Shown: positions 33,479 through 42,958, numbered from the stretch's first letter. The stretch: 64,000 bases of DNA from Dolomitihabitans soli (GCF_022213955.1 NZ_JAKNTW010000001.1:434001-498000), one strand, 5' to 3'. A program made the numbers and translations. The notes: generated from the sequence alone by a model not told the origin.

Positions 33479-34951
33479 TTACGGGCGGGTGATGCCCACG
33501 GTGTAGGAGCCGGAGCCGCTGTAGGCGTGCACGCGGTAGCGGTAGGTGCCGGCGGTGCCGTTGTAGGACACGGTCTCATCGGGGTTGGGGGAGGTGCCGC
33601 TGGCCACGGTCACCCAGGTGGAGCCGCTCAGCTTCTGCAGGTAGAGGTCGAAGTCGACGCCGTTCGGGCCGTCCAGGCAGCCGCGGTGGGTGCCGGAGAC
33701 GGTCGACTGGTAGGAGCCGCCGGTCGGCTGGTAGACGTTCTGGTTGCTGGTCAGCGAGCCGGTGTAGGTGTTCTGGTAGCCGGTGCAGCCGGTCGGCGGC
33801 GGGGTGCCGCCGGTGGCGAGGGTGAGGCCGTAGGCGGTGAGCGCCTCGTTGACCGGCTGGAAGTAGGTGGTGCCGCCGGAGGTGCAGTTGCCGGAGCCGC
33901 CGGAGGTCATGCCCTGGGCCTGGCTGCCGGAGATGTAGGAGCCGCCGGAGTCGCCGGGCTCGGCGCACACGCTGGTGCGGACGACCTGGTTCACCGTGCC
34001 CTGCGGGTAGGTGACGCTGGTGTTGCGCTGCTGGATGGTGCCGCAGTGCCACTGGGTGGTGGAGCCGGAGCGGCAGACGGACGAGCCGACCGGCGAGTCG
34101 GTGGAACCCGCGACGGCGATGATGCCGGCGGTGTAGCCGTTGACGACGCCGGTGGCGGTCCACTGGGAGTTGACCGCGACCCACGCGTAGTCGTTGCCGG
34201 GGAACGACGAGCCCTGGAAGGTGCCCTGGGCGACCTGGTTGTAGCCGGTGGTGGCGTTGCCGGTCGAGCCGCAGTGCCCGGCGGTGACGAAGCCGTGGGT
34301 GGTGCCGCGGGTCACGCCGAAGCCCACCGAGCAGCGCCCGCCGCCGATGTAGAAGGCGTCGCCGCCGCGTACGTCATAGAGGGGGACGGGCTGCTCGGCC
34401 GACTGCTCGATCCGTACGGCGGCGCGGTCGGCGCCGCTGGCCGCGACGAACCGCTCGGCCGCGGCGGTGTCGGAGGCCAGCACCACGACGCTGTTGGTCA
34501 GCGTGTCCACGTACCACACCGGCACGGACTTGACCGCCGCCGCCTTGTCGAGCGCCTCCTTGGCGGCGTCGAGCGCGGCGAGGGGCCGGGCCACGACCTT
34601 GGCCTGTGCTCCGGCGGAGGTGATCTCGGCGGTCGCGGCGGCGTCCGTGGTGGCCACGACGAGCGCGCCGGTCCTGGTCACCCACGAGCCGCCGAAGCGG
34701 TCCCGCAGTTTCTTGCGGAGGGCGGGCTCGACCTGGCGGGCACGGCTCTCGTTGATCAGGCGGGCGGACGCTTCCTCAGCGGTGAGCCCGAGGTCGCGTT
34801 GCATCGCCTCGATCACGCCGGGCGGTGGCTTGGCGATCGCGGTGAGAGCCTCGGCTTGCGGAGCGGGTTCCGCCGCCGCGGGTGTTCCGGTGAGGATGAG
34901 AGCACTGATCGCGACAGCCGCGCCTGTGATCGACAGGCGGTTTCGGAGCAT
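33479..34951 (-). CDS. Secreted S1 family (streptogrisin/alpha-lytic-like) serine protease
   Basis: A 490-residue preproprotein. The signal peptide is residues 1-27 (cleavage after TPAAA). An inhibitory/foldase pro-region occupies about 40-190 and the mature chymotrypsin-fold domain 195-380. Catalytic residues are His226 (TAGHC), Asp254 (NDYAWV) and Ser335 (GDSGGS), with paired cysteines typical of streptogrisins. After a TPPPTG linker, residues about 388-490 form a pre-peptidase C-terminal (PPC)-like beta domain that may aid substrate binding or be removed. Monocistronic; next to a LysR gene on the same strand. Confidence 0.93.
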   Translation of the reverse strand: MLRNRLSITGAAVAISALILTGTPAAAEPAPQAEALTAIAKPPPGVIEAMQRDLGLTAEEASARLINESRARQVEPALRKKLRDRFGGSWVTRTGALVVATTDAAATAEITSAGAQAKVVARPLAALDAAKEALDKAAAVKSVPVWYVDTLTNSVVVLASDTAAAERFVAASGADRAAVRIEQSAEQPVPLYDVRGGDAFYIGGGRCSVGFGVTRGTTHGFVTAGHCGSTGNATTGYNQVAQGTFQGSSFPGNDYAWVAVNSQWTATGVVNGYTAGIIAVAGSTDSPVGSSVCRSGSTTQWHCGTIQQRNTSVTYPQGTVNQVVRTSVCAEPGDSGGSYISGSQAQGMTSGGSGNCTSGGTTYFQPVNEALTAYGLTLATGGTPPPTGCTGYQNTYTGSLTSNQNVYQPTGGSYQSTVSGTHRGCLDGPNGVDFDLYLQKLSGSTWVTVASGTSPNPDETVSYNGTAGTYRYRVHAYSGSGSYTVGITRP

Positions 34952-35029
34952 GAGTTCTCCTCAGGATCGGGGGGTGCCGTCACCGTACGGCCCGGCCCGA
35001 TCCCAGGGGACATACCAGATGCCCCCTCA

Positions 35030-35989
35030 TCACGGTGGTATGGAGAACTCGGGATTGCGCGCCAGCCAGTCGAGGTAGGTATGGCTGCGCCGTACCGCGT
35101 CCATGTGGGCGGCCTTCGCGTGCAGCACGATGCCGGGCGCGGTGCGCGCGGCGGCGGTGTCGGGGTGCCAGCCGAGGACCTGCCGCCAGCGCAGCGGCCC
35201 TCCCGCGATCGGCAGCAGCGCCAGGCCGGGGGTGAGGCGGAACGTCGCCTGGCACAGCGCGACGGCCCTGCCCACCTGGGCGAGGTGCACGCAGGTGGCG
35301 ACGTCCGCCTCGTAGATGGTTTTGGGGGTGAAACCCGCCTTTGCGCAGGCGGCGGCGAAGCAGTCGGCGAAGCAGCCCTCGCCCGGCGCCACCGCCCAGC
35401 TCGCCTGTGAGAAGGCGGCGAGGTCGGCCTCCGGCTCGCCGGCGAGCGGATGGTCCTCGCTGACGAGCGCGCAGACCGCGTCCACGGCGACGGTGCGCCA
35501 GGCGAGCTGCATGGCGGCAGGGGGGCGGCTCTCCCCGCAGACGCCCACCAGGGCGTAGTCGAGCCTGCCGTTCATCACCATTCCGGCCAGTTCCTCGGCC
35601 GACCAGGAGGTGAAGGTGCTGACGGACGCCGCCGGGTGCACGGTGGCGAGCCGGTCGACCAGTCCGCCGAGCAGCGGACTGTTGGTGGCCCCCAGCCGGA
35701 AGCGGTGTTCCGTGCCGGAGGAGTTGGCGAATCTGGCGGCTTCCTCCTGTAACTGGCGGGCCGCCGGTAGGAGGACCCTGGCCCGGGTGAGCACTAGTTC
35801 CCCGAGTGCCGTCGGCCGGGCCCCCATGTGGTCGCGATCGAACAGGGCTCCCCCGAGCACGCGCTCGATACGCTTGAGCTGGGCGGTCAGTGCGGGTTGC
35901 GCGAGTCCAAGCACGGTGGCGGCCTTGGACACGCTGCCCGCCTCTGCCACTGCGCGCACGATCCTGAGATGGCGGAGCTCGAGATCCAT
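35030..35989 (-). CDS. LysR family transcriptional regulator
   Basis: A 319-residue LysR regulator. The N-terminal helix-turn-helix is MDLELRHLRIVRAVAEAGSVSKAATVLGLAQPALTAQLKRIE, followed by an effector domain of periplasmic-binding-protein fold. It lies upstream of the secreted protease gene on the same strand with a 78-nt gap; control of protease expression is possible. The target and ligand are unknown. Confidence 0.9.
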   Translation of the reverse strand: MDLELRHLRIVRAVAEAGSVSKAATVLGLAQPALTAQLKRIERVLGGALFDRDHMGARPTALGELVLTRARVLLPAARQLQEEAARFANSSGTEHRFRLGATNSPLLGGLVDRLATVHPAASVSTFTSWSAEELAGMVMNGRLDYALVGVCGESRPPAAMQLAWRTVAVDAVCALVSEDHPLAGEPEADLAAFSQASWAVAPGEGCFADCFAAACAKAGFTPKTIYEADVATCVHLAQVGRAVALCQATFRLTPGLALLPIAGGPLRWRQVLGWHPDTAAARTAPGIVLHAKAAHMDAVRRSHTYLDWLARNPEFSIPP

Positions 35990-36029
35990 AGGCGCAACGT
36001 ATGGCGGGGATGACCCGCTGCCAATGCGC

Positions 36030-37070
36030 TTATGTCACGAAGTTTGACGAATCTGTGTCGGGGCTGTCATGAATGTCGCCGGTCATCTTGTGGGCGCGGG
36101 CGATGAGTTCGAAGGAACGAAGCCGGTTCGCGCCGCCGTACACGGTCGAGGTGATCATGAGTTCGTCGGCTCCGGTGCGCGCCCGCAGGGCCGCCAGGCC
36201 CGCGCGGACCTCCTCCGCGTCGCCGTGCACCACGTTGGCCTCCCAGGACTGGAGGAACTCCTCCTCCACCTCCGAGTAGGGGTGGTTCTCGGCCTCCTCG
36301 GGGCTGGGCACGGGGGCCGGCATGCCGCGGCGCAGCTTCAGCATGGCCAGGCTGCCGGTGCGGACCAGCCGCTTCGCCTGCTCGGAAGTGTCGGCGGCGA
36401 GCGCGCTCACGCCGATCATGGCGTACGGCCGGTCGAGGACGTCCCCCGGGCGGAAGTTCGTGCGGTAGAGATCGAGCGCCGGCTCGGTGTTGGCGGCGCT
36501 GAAGTGGTGCGCGAAGGCGAAGGGGAGGCCCAGGATCCCGGCGAGCTGCGCGCTGAACCCGCTGGAGCCGAGCAGCCAGATCGGCGGCCGGCCGCCGGGG
36601 TCGCGCGGCACGGCCCGGATCCGCTCGTACGGATGGCCGGGCTCGAAGGAACCGTCGAGGAACCCGGCCAGCTCGGCGACCTCCTGGGGGAACCGGTCGG
36701 CGTCGCCCCTGCGCAGCGCCTGCGCGGTGGCTCCGTCGGTGCCGGGCGCCCGGCCGAGGCCCAGGTCGATCCGGCCGGGGTGCAGCGCGTGCAGGGTGCC
36801 GAACTGCTCGGCGATGACCAGCGGCGCGTGGTTGGGCAGCATCACGCCGCCGGAGCCGAGCCGAAGCGTGCGGGTGGCGGCGGCGAGATGCGCGATCAGC
36901 ACCGCGGGGGAGGAGCTGGCCACGCTGGGCATGCCGTGGTGCTCGGCGACCCACAGCCGGTGGTAGCCCCACTCTTCGCCACGCCTGGCCAGTTCGGTGC
37001 TGGTCCGCAGCGCCTCGCCGACGGTGCTCCCGGCGCTGACCGTGGCCAGATCGAGAATGGACAGGGGCAC
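36030..37070 (-). CDS. LLM class flavin-dependent oxidoreductase
   Basis: A 346-residue bacterial luciferase-like monooxygenase with the TIM-barrel landmarks [30 protein letters not shown], and [17 protein letters not shown]. The GTG at 37070 is preceded by GAGG and aligns with the usual N terminus of this group; the longer upstream frame is antisense to the DUF6158 gene. It uses reduced FMN or F420; substrate unknown. Divergent from a pair of small genes. Confidence 0.88.
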   Translation of the reverse strand: MPLSILDLATVSAGSTVGEALRTSTELARRGEEWGYHRLWVAEHHGMPSVASSSPAVLIAHLAAATRTLRLGSGGVMLPNHAPLVIAEQFGTLHALHPGRIDLGLGRAPGTDGATAQALRRGDADRFPQEVAELAGFLDGSFEPGHPYERIRAVPRDPGGRPPIWLLGSSGFSAQLAGILGLPFAFAHHFSAANTEPALDLYRTNFRPGDVLDRPYAMIGVSALAADTSEQAKRLVRTGSLAMLKLRRGMPAPVPSPEEAENHPYSEVEEEFLQSWEANVVHGDAEEVRAGLAALRARTGADELMITSTVYGGANRLRSFELIARAHKMTGDIHDSPDTDSSNFVT

Positions 37071-37175
37071 GTCCGCATCGCCTCGTGCGATGCCGCGGAT
37101 CTGATCGGTCACCTGTGGGACAACCCGGAGACCGCCTCCGGATATTCCGGTGTGCCCTGGGTAGTGAGGACAGTT

Positions 37176-37400
37176 ATGACGATGGGAATCGATCCGCGAG
37201 AACTGCCCGAGGAAGACCTGCTCCGGGAGTTGGCGCACGTGCACCTGATGCGCAATGAGACGTTCAGGCACGGCTCCGATGACGCGCTGGACAACCACAC
37301 CGTCCGCACCAGGGAGCTTGAGACCGAATATCTCAGGCGCCACCCCGAGCGTGAGATCGACCCTTTGCGATTGCGGGAGGGAGCGCGTCAACGTGGCTAG
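37176..37400 (+). CDS. DUF6158 family small protein
   Basis: A 74-residue acidic/basic helical protein ([21 protein letters not shown], then [11 protein letters not shown] and [13 protein letters not shown]), a pattern I recognise as the actinobacterial DUF6158 family. The ATG at 37176 follows GAGGA at good spacing; a second ATG is at 37182. The function is unknown. It overlaps the next gene by 8 nt. Confidence 0.8.
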   Translation: MTMGIDPRELPEEDLLRELAHVHLMRNETFRHGSDDALDNHTVRTRELETEYLRRHPEREIDPLRLREGARQRG

Positions 37401-37638
37401 GAAGACCAGGGTCCATGACGTCCAGGCGTTGTCCGGCGCCGAGACCCACGTGTACGAGGCGGTCGCCGCGCTGGCCGTGGACGGGCGCATCGCGCACGTC
37501 CCGGACGTCGCCCAGATGACCGACCGCCCGGAATCGGATGTACGGCACAGCCTGCTGGTGCTGGTGGAGACCGGCTGGCTGATACCCAGGGGCGACGGGT
37601 TCGCGCTCGGACCCCATGACTGGGGGCTGGATTACTGA
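37393..37638 (+). CDS. Small winged-helix-like protein
   Basis: An 81-residue protein starting with GTG inside the end of the DUF6158 gene. The sequence [38 protein letters not shown] looks like a helix-turn-helix plus wing, so DNA binding is possible. The close overlap suggests that it is co-translated with the DUF6158 protein. No named family. Confidence 0.65.
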   Translation: MARKTRVHDVQALSGAETHVYEAVAALAVDGRIAHVPDVAQMTDRPESDVRHSLLVLVETGWLIPRGDGFALGPHDWGLDY

Positions 37639-37669
37639 CCGGGCCGCCCCGGGGGGTCATCATGGGGGG

Positions 37670-38434
37670 ATGACCCCGTCCGCGGCCAGGCAGCTCTTCC
37701 GGGACGGGCTGCGCACGCCCACCGCCGGGTGGTGCCGTGGCTGGACCCAGGCCAACCTGCTCGCCGTGCCCAGCTCGCTCGCCTACGACCTGCTGCTGTT
37801 CGCCCAGCGCAATCCGCGCGCGTGCCCGGTGCTCGACGTCGGAGAGCCGGGCGCGTTCCGGACCGAGATCTTCGCCGGCGACCTGCGTACCGACCTGCCC
37901 GGATACCGCGTCTACGAGGACGGCGTCCCGGTGGCCGACCTGTCGGACGTGACCAGGATCTGGCGGGCCGACCTGGTCCCGTTCCTGATCGGGTGCAGTT
38001 TCACCTTCGAGGACGCCCTGCTGCGGGCGGGGGTGCCGATGCGGCATCTGGAGGCCGGCACCAACGTGCCGATGTACGTCACCTCGGTGCCCTGCCGCCC
38101 GGCGGGGGCGCTCGCGGGACCGCTGGTCGTCTCCATGCGGCCGGTGCCCGCCGCGCTGGTCGCCACCGCGGTCAAGATCACCTCCCGTTACCCGGCGGTG
38201 CACGGTGCGCCCGTCCATGTGGGGGATCCGGCGGCGATCGGGGTGGCCGACCTCGCCGCGCCCGACTTCGGCGACCCGGTGCCGCTGCACCCCGGCGACG
38301 TCCCGCTGTTCTGGGCGTGCGGCGTCACTCCGCAGGCCGCGGTGATGGCCGGCGGGATCCGCTTCGCGATCGGCCACCTGCCGGGCCACATGGCGATCAC
38401 CGACGTCCGGGACCACGAGTTCGACGTGGCTTAA
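37670..38434 (+). CDS. DUF1445 (putative hydro-lyase / D-glutamate cyclase-like) protein
   Basis: A 254-residue member of the DUF1445/UPF0317 family, related to mammalian D-glutamate cyclase. Recognisable segments are the N-terminal [47 protein letters not shown] and the C-terminal [10 protein letters not shown] with GHMAITD. The ATG at 37670 follows GGGG. The reaction is a predicted dehydration or cyclisation; the substrate is not known for bacterial members. Confidence 0.85.
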   Translation: MTPSAARQLFRDGLRTPTAGWCRGWTQANLLAVPSSLAYDLLLFAQRNPRACPVLDVGEPGAFRTEIFAGDLRTDLPGYRVYEDGVPVADLSDVTRIWRADLVPFLIGCSFTFEDALLRAGVPMRHLEAGTNVPMYVTSVPCRPAGALAGPLVVSMRPVPAALVATAVKITSRYPAVHGAPVHVGDPAAIGVADLAAPDFGDPVPLHPGDVPLFWACGVTPQAAVMAGGIRFAIGHLPGHMAITDVRDHEFDVA

Positions 38435-38497
38435 CGACCGTGTTCGCCCAGGTCGGCGGGGCGGCCAGGTGGCGCAATCCAGCTGTTATCCACTCTT

Positions 38498-38516
38498 CCC
38501 TACCGGATATGTAGGG
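38498..38516. promoter_or_regulatory. Putative GntR operator
   Basis: CCCTAC-CGGATAT-GTAGGG is an inverted repeat with 6-bp arms, 39 bp before the GntR start codon, followed by TATC TCTC. Position and dyad form suggest autoregulation by the GntR protein. Confidence 0.5.
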
Positions 38517-38554
38517 TATCTCTCGTCAGGTTCCGACGAGGCCGTGGAGAAGGT

Positions 38555-39310
38555 ATGACTGCGTCGGCCGTACCCCTCTTGACCGATGTGCGCAGGCGGC
38601 GGGCCGACCGCGCCAGGCAGGTGGCCGACGTGCTGCGGCGGCAGGTGGTCGGCGGCGAGTTCGGCGATCGGCCGCTGCCGCTGGACAGCGTGCTCGCCCG
38701 CAGGTTCGGCACCTCGCGCAACGCCATGCGCGCCGCCCTTGAGCTGCTTCGGGAGGAAGGGCTGGTCGAGCGCTGCCCGGGAGTCGGCACCACGGTGGCG
38801 AGGGCGAAGTACCCGCACGGGCTGGATCGCCTGCTCGGGCTGGCCGAGACCCTGCGCGAGCACGGCGAGGTCACCAACGAGGTCAGGACGATGGGGCTGA
38901 CCGTGCCGCCGCCCGCGGTCGGCGAGCGGCTCGGCCTGCCCGGCGGTGAGCCGGTCGTCTACGTCGAACGGTTGCGCCGCCTCAACGGGCTGCCGCTCTC
39001 GCTCGACCTCACGTACCTCGCCCGCGACGTCGGCGAGCCGCTGTTCGAGGCCGACCTGGAGCACAACGACATCTTCGTGCTCATCGAACGGCTCAGCGGG
39101 CAACCGCTGGGCCGGGCCGACCTGACGGTGGAGGCCGTCAACGCCGACGCGCACACCGCCGCCGTGCTCCAGACCCCGCCGGGCACGGCGCTGCTGATGG
39201 TCGAACGGCTGGCTCACCTGTCCGACGGGCGGCCGGTGGACCTGGAGTACATCCGCTTCCGGGGCGATCGGCTCACCATGCGCGGCCATCTGCTGCGCAC
39301 GACGGAATGA
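38555..39310 (+). CDS. GntR family (HutC/UTRA) transcriptional regulator
   Basis: A 251-residue regulator with an N-terminal winged helix (LDSVLARRFGTSRNAMRAALELLREEGLVERCPGVG) and a C-terminal UTRA effector domain (LPLSLDLTYLARD, VERLAHLSDGRPVDLEYIRFRGD). It leads a plus-strand cluster with a ferredoxin, a lipoprotein remnant and an AprA-like flavoprotein, spaced 15 nt or less or overlapping, so it probably controls them. Confidence 0.9.
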   Translation: MTASAVPLLTDVRRRRADRARQVADVLRRQVVGGEFGDRPLPLDSVLARRFGTSRNAMRAALELLREEGLVERCPGVGTTVARAKYPHGLDRLLGLAETLREHGEVTNEVRTMGLTVPPPAVGERLGLPGGEPVVYVERLRRLNGLPLSLDLTYLARDVGEPLFEADLEHNDIFVLIERLSGQPLGRADLTVEAVNADAHTAAVLQTPPGTALLMVERLAHLSDGRPVDLEYIRFRGDRLTMRGHLLRTTE

Positions 39311-39325
39311 TCAAGGAGAAACGGC

Positions 39326-39553
39326 ATGGCGCTGGCAGGAAACCGGGTCGACGTCCCGGTGACGATCGACGAGTCGCTCTGCATCGAGGGCTGCACGCTC
39401 TGCGTGGACGTGTGCCCGCTCGACTCGCTGGCGATCCACGAGGTGTCCGGAAAGGCGTACATGCACGTCGACGAGTGCTGGTACTGCGGCCCGTGCGCCG
39501 ACCGGTGCCCCGCCGACGCGGTCACCGTCAACATCCCCTACCTGTTGCGCTGA
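39326..39553 (+). CDS. AprB-like 2[4Fe-4S] ferredoxin
   Basis: A 75-residue ferredoxin with two cluster motifs: CxxxCxxCxxxC (CIEGCTLCVDVCP) and CxxCxxCxxxC (CWYCGPCADRCP). The first motif with three residues between the first two cysteines is as in the beta subunit of APS reductase. RBS AAGGAGAAA precedes the ATG. It is the probable electron partner of the flavoprotein at 39914. Confidence 0.9.
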   Translation: MALAGNRVDVPVTIDESLCIEGCTLCVDVCPLDSLAIHEVSGKAYMHVDECWYCGPCADRCPADAVTVNIPYLLR

Positions 39554-39563
39554 AGGACCCGCG

Positions 39564-39914
39564 ATGATTCGCCTTCCCCGCAAAGCCGCCGCGCTGATCC
39601 TCGTCACGGTCGCGACGCTGTCCGGGTGCTCGGTGGCCGGGAACGCGAGCGACGGCGGAGCCGTCAAGGTCGTCGTGGGCTACCAGTCCAAGACCATCAA
39701 CACGGTGACCGCCGGCACCCTGCTGCGCTCGCTCGGCTACCTGGAACGCCGCCTCGGCCCGAAGTACTCCGTCGAGTGGCAGGACCACGACACCGGCGCA
39801 CCGATCACCGCCAAGATGGCCCACCGGATCGTGGTGCTCGGCCGTACCGGGGCGCGCACGATCATCGACGAACCCGACGCCGCCTCGCGCGAGCGGATCC
39901 TGGAGGCGCTGTGA
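39564..39914 (+). pseudogene. Chimeric lipoprotein: substrate-binding protein N terminus fused to ABC ATPase-like tail
   Basis: A 116-residue frame. Residues 1-83 have a lipoprotein signal (ATLSGC, Cys22) and the start of a TauA/SsuA-type substrate-binding protein (KVVVGYQSKTINTVTAG and EWQDHDTGAPITA). Full-length members are about 330 residues and continue with a ligand-binding core that is missing here. From about residue 84 the text MAHRIVVLGRTGARTI resembles the end of an ABC transporter ATPase (AxRIVVLG). The simplest reading is an internal deletion that removed the rest of the binding protein, the permease and most of the ATPase, leaving an in-frame fusion at about nt 39813. It overlaps the next gene by one base (TGATG). 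Confidence 0.65.
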
Positions 39915-42634
39915 TGGAGATCCCCCCGCTCGAAGACGCCCTGCACCTGTCGTGTGAGGTGCTGGTCATCGGCGGCGGCACGGCCGGCACGATGGCCGCC
40001 ATCACCGCGGGCGAGGCCGGCGCCGACGTGCTGCTGCTGGAGAAGGCCCACGTACGGCACAGCGGCGCGCTGGCCATGGGCATGGACGGCGTGAACAACG
40101 CGGTGATCCCCGGCAAGGCCACCCCCGAGGACTACGTCGCGGAGATCACCAGGGCCAACGACGGCGTGGTCAACCAGCGGACGGTCCGCCAGACCGCCAC
40201 CCGCGGCTACGACATGGTGAAACGCCTGGAACGCTACGGCGTGAAGTTCGAGAAGGACGAGTACGGCGAGTACGCCGTGCGCCGGGTGCACCGCTCGGGC
40301 AGCTACGTCCTGCCGATGCCCGAGGGCAAGGACGTCAAGAAGGTCCTCTACCGGGTGCTGCGGCGGCGCGAGATCAGGGAGCGGGTGCGCATCGAGAACC
40401 GGTTCATGCCGGTCAGGGTGCTCACCGAGGGCGGCCTGGCGGTGGGCGCGGCCGGGTTCGACACCCGCAGCGGCGCCTTCGTGACCGTGTCCGCCGGGGC
40501 CGTCATCCTCGCCACCGGGGCGAGCGGCCGGCTCGGCCTGCCCGCCAGCGGCTACCTCTACGGCACCTACGAGAACCCGACCAACGCGGGCGACGGCCAC
40601 TCCATGGCCTACCACGCGGGCGCCGAGCTCAGCGGCATCGAGTGCTTCCAGATCAACCCGCTGATCAAGGACTACAACGGCCCGGCCTGCGCCTACGTCG
40701 CCAACCCGTTCGGCGGCTACCAGGTCAACAACCGGGGGGAGCGGTTCGTCGACTCCGACTACTGGTCCGGGCAGATGATGACGGAGGTGGCCAGGGAGAT
40801 CTCCTCGGCCAGGGGGCCGATCTATCTCAAGCTCTCCCACCTCCCCGAGGAGACCGTGTCCGCGGTGGAGAACATCCTGCACTCCACCGAACGGCCCACC
40901 CGTGGCACGTTCCACGCCGGGCGCGGCCACGACTACCGCACGCACGACGTGGAGATGCACATCTCCGAGATCGGCCTGTGCGGCGGTCACTCCGCCTCCG
41001 GGGTATGGGTGGACGAGCACGGCGCGACCACGGTGCCCGGCCTCTACGCCGCCGGCGACCTGGCCTGCGTCCCGCACAACTACATGATCGGCGCGTTCGT
41101 CTTCGGCGACCTCGCGGGGGCGCACGCCGCCGCCAACCACCAGGCTTCCGCCGACCTCCCCGCCGACCAGGTCGCGGCCGCCCACGAGCTGATCTACCGG
41201 CCGCTGCGCAACCCGGACGGCCCGCCCCAGCCGCAGGTCGAGTACAAGCTGCGCAGGTTCGTCAACGACTACGTGGCCCCGCCCAAGACCGACGCCAAGC
41301 TGACGATCGCGGTGGAGACCTTCGAACGGATGCGGGAGGAGATCGCCGGGCTCGGCGCCCGCACCCCGCACGAGCTGATGCGCTGCGTGGAGGTCTCCTT
41401 CATCCGCGACTGCGCGGAGATGGCCGCCCGCTCCTCGCTGGTCCGGACCGAGAGCCGCTGGGGCCTCTACCACGACCGCGCCGACCTGCCCGGACGCGAC
41501 GACGCCGCCTGGCTGTACCACCTCAACCTGCGTCAGACCGCCGCGGGCGAGATGGAGTTCGTCAAGCGTCCCGTCGAGCCGTACGTGGTGCCCGTCGAGG
41601 GGTTCGACCCGCCCACCGGCGAACCCGTACGGCTCGGCGCCCACACCTCCGGGGCCGTCCGCGCCGTGCCGCGCCGGGCGGCGACCGTCGGTCCGGTGAG
41701 CCGCTCCCCGCGGATCCTGGAGCTGCTCGGTCTCGCCGCCGGGCAGCCGTCCCTGGACGTGATCGCCCCCTACCTCGCCGACGAGGACCCCAAGGTGCGC
41801 AGGGCCGCGATCGCCACCCTGACCGAGACCGCCCCCGCCGGTGTGGGCCCCGCGCTGGTGACCGCGCTCGACGACCTCAGCGGCACCGTACGGCGGGCCG
41901 CCTCGGCCGGGCTGCGCGAACTGGTCGAGGTGCTCCCGGCCACGGCGGAACTGGCGGCGGGGCTGGCTGGCCGGGTGGCGAGCCAGGACCCGGTGGTCCG
42001 CGCCACGGCGGTCGACATGCTCAGGGCGCTGCGGCTGGGCGACCGGGCCGTCTTCGAGCGGGCCCTGCCGGACGACGACCACCGGGTGCGGATCGAGGCG
42101 ATCCGGGCCCTGACGTCGCTCGACGAGGGCGACGCGGTGGCCTCGGCCGCCGGCGACGCCGCCCGCGAGGTGCGCGTCGCCGTCGCCAGGGGACTGGGCA
42201 CGATCGGCGACCCGGCGGCGGCGGACCCGCTCGAACGGCTGGCCGGGGACCCGGATCCGCTGGTCAGGGCCGCCGCGCTGGAGGCCGCCGGGCAGGTCGG
42301 CTGCCCCTTCGAAGGTCTCGCCGTACCCGCGCTCGCCGATCCCGCCTGGCAGGTGCGGGTGGGTGCGGCGCGCTGCCTGGGCGCGGGGGATCCGGTGACG
42401 GCGGCGGGCCCGCTGACCACGGCGCTCGGCGACCCGCACCTCGACGTGCGCAAGGCCGCGGGCCTGGCGCTGCACGGCTGGGCCGGCCGTCCGGAGGTGG
42501 CGACGGCGCTGCGGCACGCGCTGGGTGACCCGGACGCCGACGTGCGCGCCCACGCCCGCCGGGCCCTTGACACCGCCGGCGTTCGGGTCGGGGACGACGC
42601 CGACCTGAGCGCGCTCGCCCGGCAGGCCCGTTAG
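39914..42634 (+). CDS. AprA-like FAD flavoprotein fused to HEAT repeats
   Basis: A 906-residue protein. Residues 1 to about 575 are a fumarate reductase/APS reductase alpha-type flavoprotein: the dinucleotide loop VIGGGTAGTMAA, RSGSYVLPMPEGKDVKK, VILATGASG, and GLYAAGDLACVPHNYMIGAF at the FAD site. Residues about 596-900 are HEAT-type helical repeats (units like DPKVRRAAIATL, DPLVRAAALEAAG, DPDADVRAHARRAL), an unusual addition that may bind a partner. With the ferredoxin upstream it probably forms a redox enzyme of sulfonate, sulfur or organic acid metabolism. The remnant of a sulfonate-type ABC system next to it supports a sulfur role (inference). Confidence 0.85.
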   Translation: MEIPPLEDALHLSCEVLVIGGGTAGTMAAITAGEAGADVLLLEKAHVRHSGALAMGMDGVNNAVIPGKATPEDYVAEITRANDGVVNQRTVRQTATRGYDMVKRLERYGVKFEKDEYGEYAVRRVHRSGSYVLPMPEGKDVKKVLYRVLRRREIRERVRIENRFMPVRVLTEGGLAVGAAGFDTRSGAFVTVSAGAVILATGASGRLGLPASGYLYGTYENPTNAGDGHSMAYHAGAELSGIECFQINPLIKDYNGPACAYVANPFGGYQVNNRGERFVDSDYWSGQMMTEVAREISSARGPIYLKLSHLPEETVSAVENILHSTERPTRGTFHAGRGHDYRTHDVEMHISEIGLCGGHSASGVWVDEHGATTVPGLYAAGDLACVPHNYMIGAFVFGDLAGAHAAANHQASADLPADQVAAAHELIYRPLRNPDGPPQPQVEYKLRRFVNDYVAPPKTDAKLTIAVETFERMREEIAGLGARTPHELMRCVEVSFIRDCAEMAARSSLVRTESRWGLYHDRADLPGRDDAAWLYHLNLRQTAAGEMEFVKRPVEPYVVPVEGFDPPTGEPVRLGAHTSGAVRAVPRRAATVGPVSRSPRILELLGLAAGQPSLDVIAPYLADEDPKVRRAAIATLTETAPAGVGPALVTALDDLSGTVRRAASAGLRELVEVLPATAELAAGLAGRVASQDPVVRATAVDMLRALRLGDRAVFERALPDDDHRVRIEAIRALTSLDEGDAVASAAGDAAREVRVAVARGLGTIGDPAAADPLERLAGDPDPLVRAAALEAAGQVGCPFEGLAVPALADPAWQVRVGAARCLGAGDPVTAAGPLTTALGDPHLDVRKAAGLALHGWAGRPEVATALRHALGDPDADVRAHARRALDTAGVRVGDDADLSALARQAR

Positions 42635-42958
42635 GACCTGCTCAGGGCCGTCATCAGCCGTCACCAGCCGTCACCAGAGGAACGGGGGCGGAGGCCGTCT
42701 CCGTGGGCGGTCGTGCGGGCTCGTCGTGCCGGTTGAAAGTTTCAGCGGGCCCGCTGTGGTCTACCTGTGGCGTTTATTTGTCGGGTAATCAAACTATTGA
42801 CGGTCCTGCCGGGCCCGTGTGAGCCTTTCGCCGGGCCGGTTCCCGGCTGCGTCCCGGCGGCCCGCGCAATGCACGCGGCGTGGCGGTCGATGGTCAGGAT
42901 CTCCGTCTCACCTGATCGTGCATGGCGGTTCTCCGTGATAGGCGAAGGAAGGCCGTAC
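42635..42958. other. 324-bp upstream region of the xyloglucanase gene
   Basis: Contains three copies of a 10-bp unit CCGTCAYCAG at 42648-42677, a pair of adjoining palindromes at 42734-42756 (listed separately), and an RBS GAAGGAAGG (42943-42951) before the start codon. The open frame extends back to 42767 but has no signal peptide there, so this stretch is taken as leader DNA. Confidence 0.6.
42734..42756. promoter_or_regulatory. Palindromic operator candidate for GH74 gene
   Basis: TGAAAGTTTCA (42734-42744, perfect around a central G) adjoins CAGCGGGCCCGCTG (42743-42756, perfect 14-bp palindrome). GAAA-n-TTTC dyads are known upstream of plant-polysaccharide genes in actinomycetes, where LacI-type repressors bind. 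No such regulator is encoded nearby. Confidence 0.5.

Noticed and set aside
39737-42664. A minus-strand open frame of 975 codons opposite the AprA-like gene
   Set aside because: Composition typical of antisense frames; no motifs.
42767-42958. Earlier start for the GH74 protein at 42767
   Set aside because: It would place 64 non-signal residues before a clear signal peptide; the ATG at 42959 has a strong RBS.
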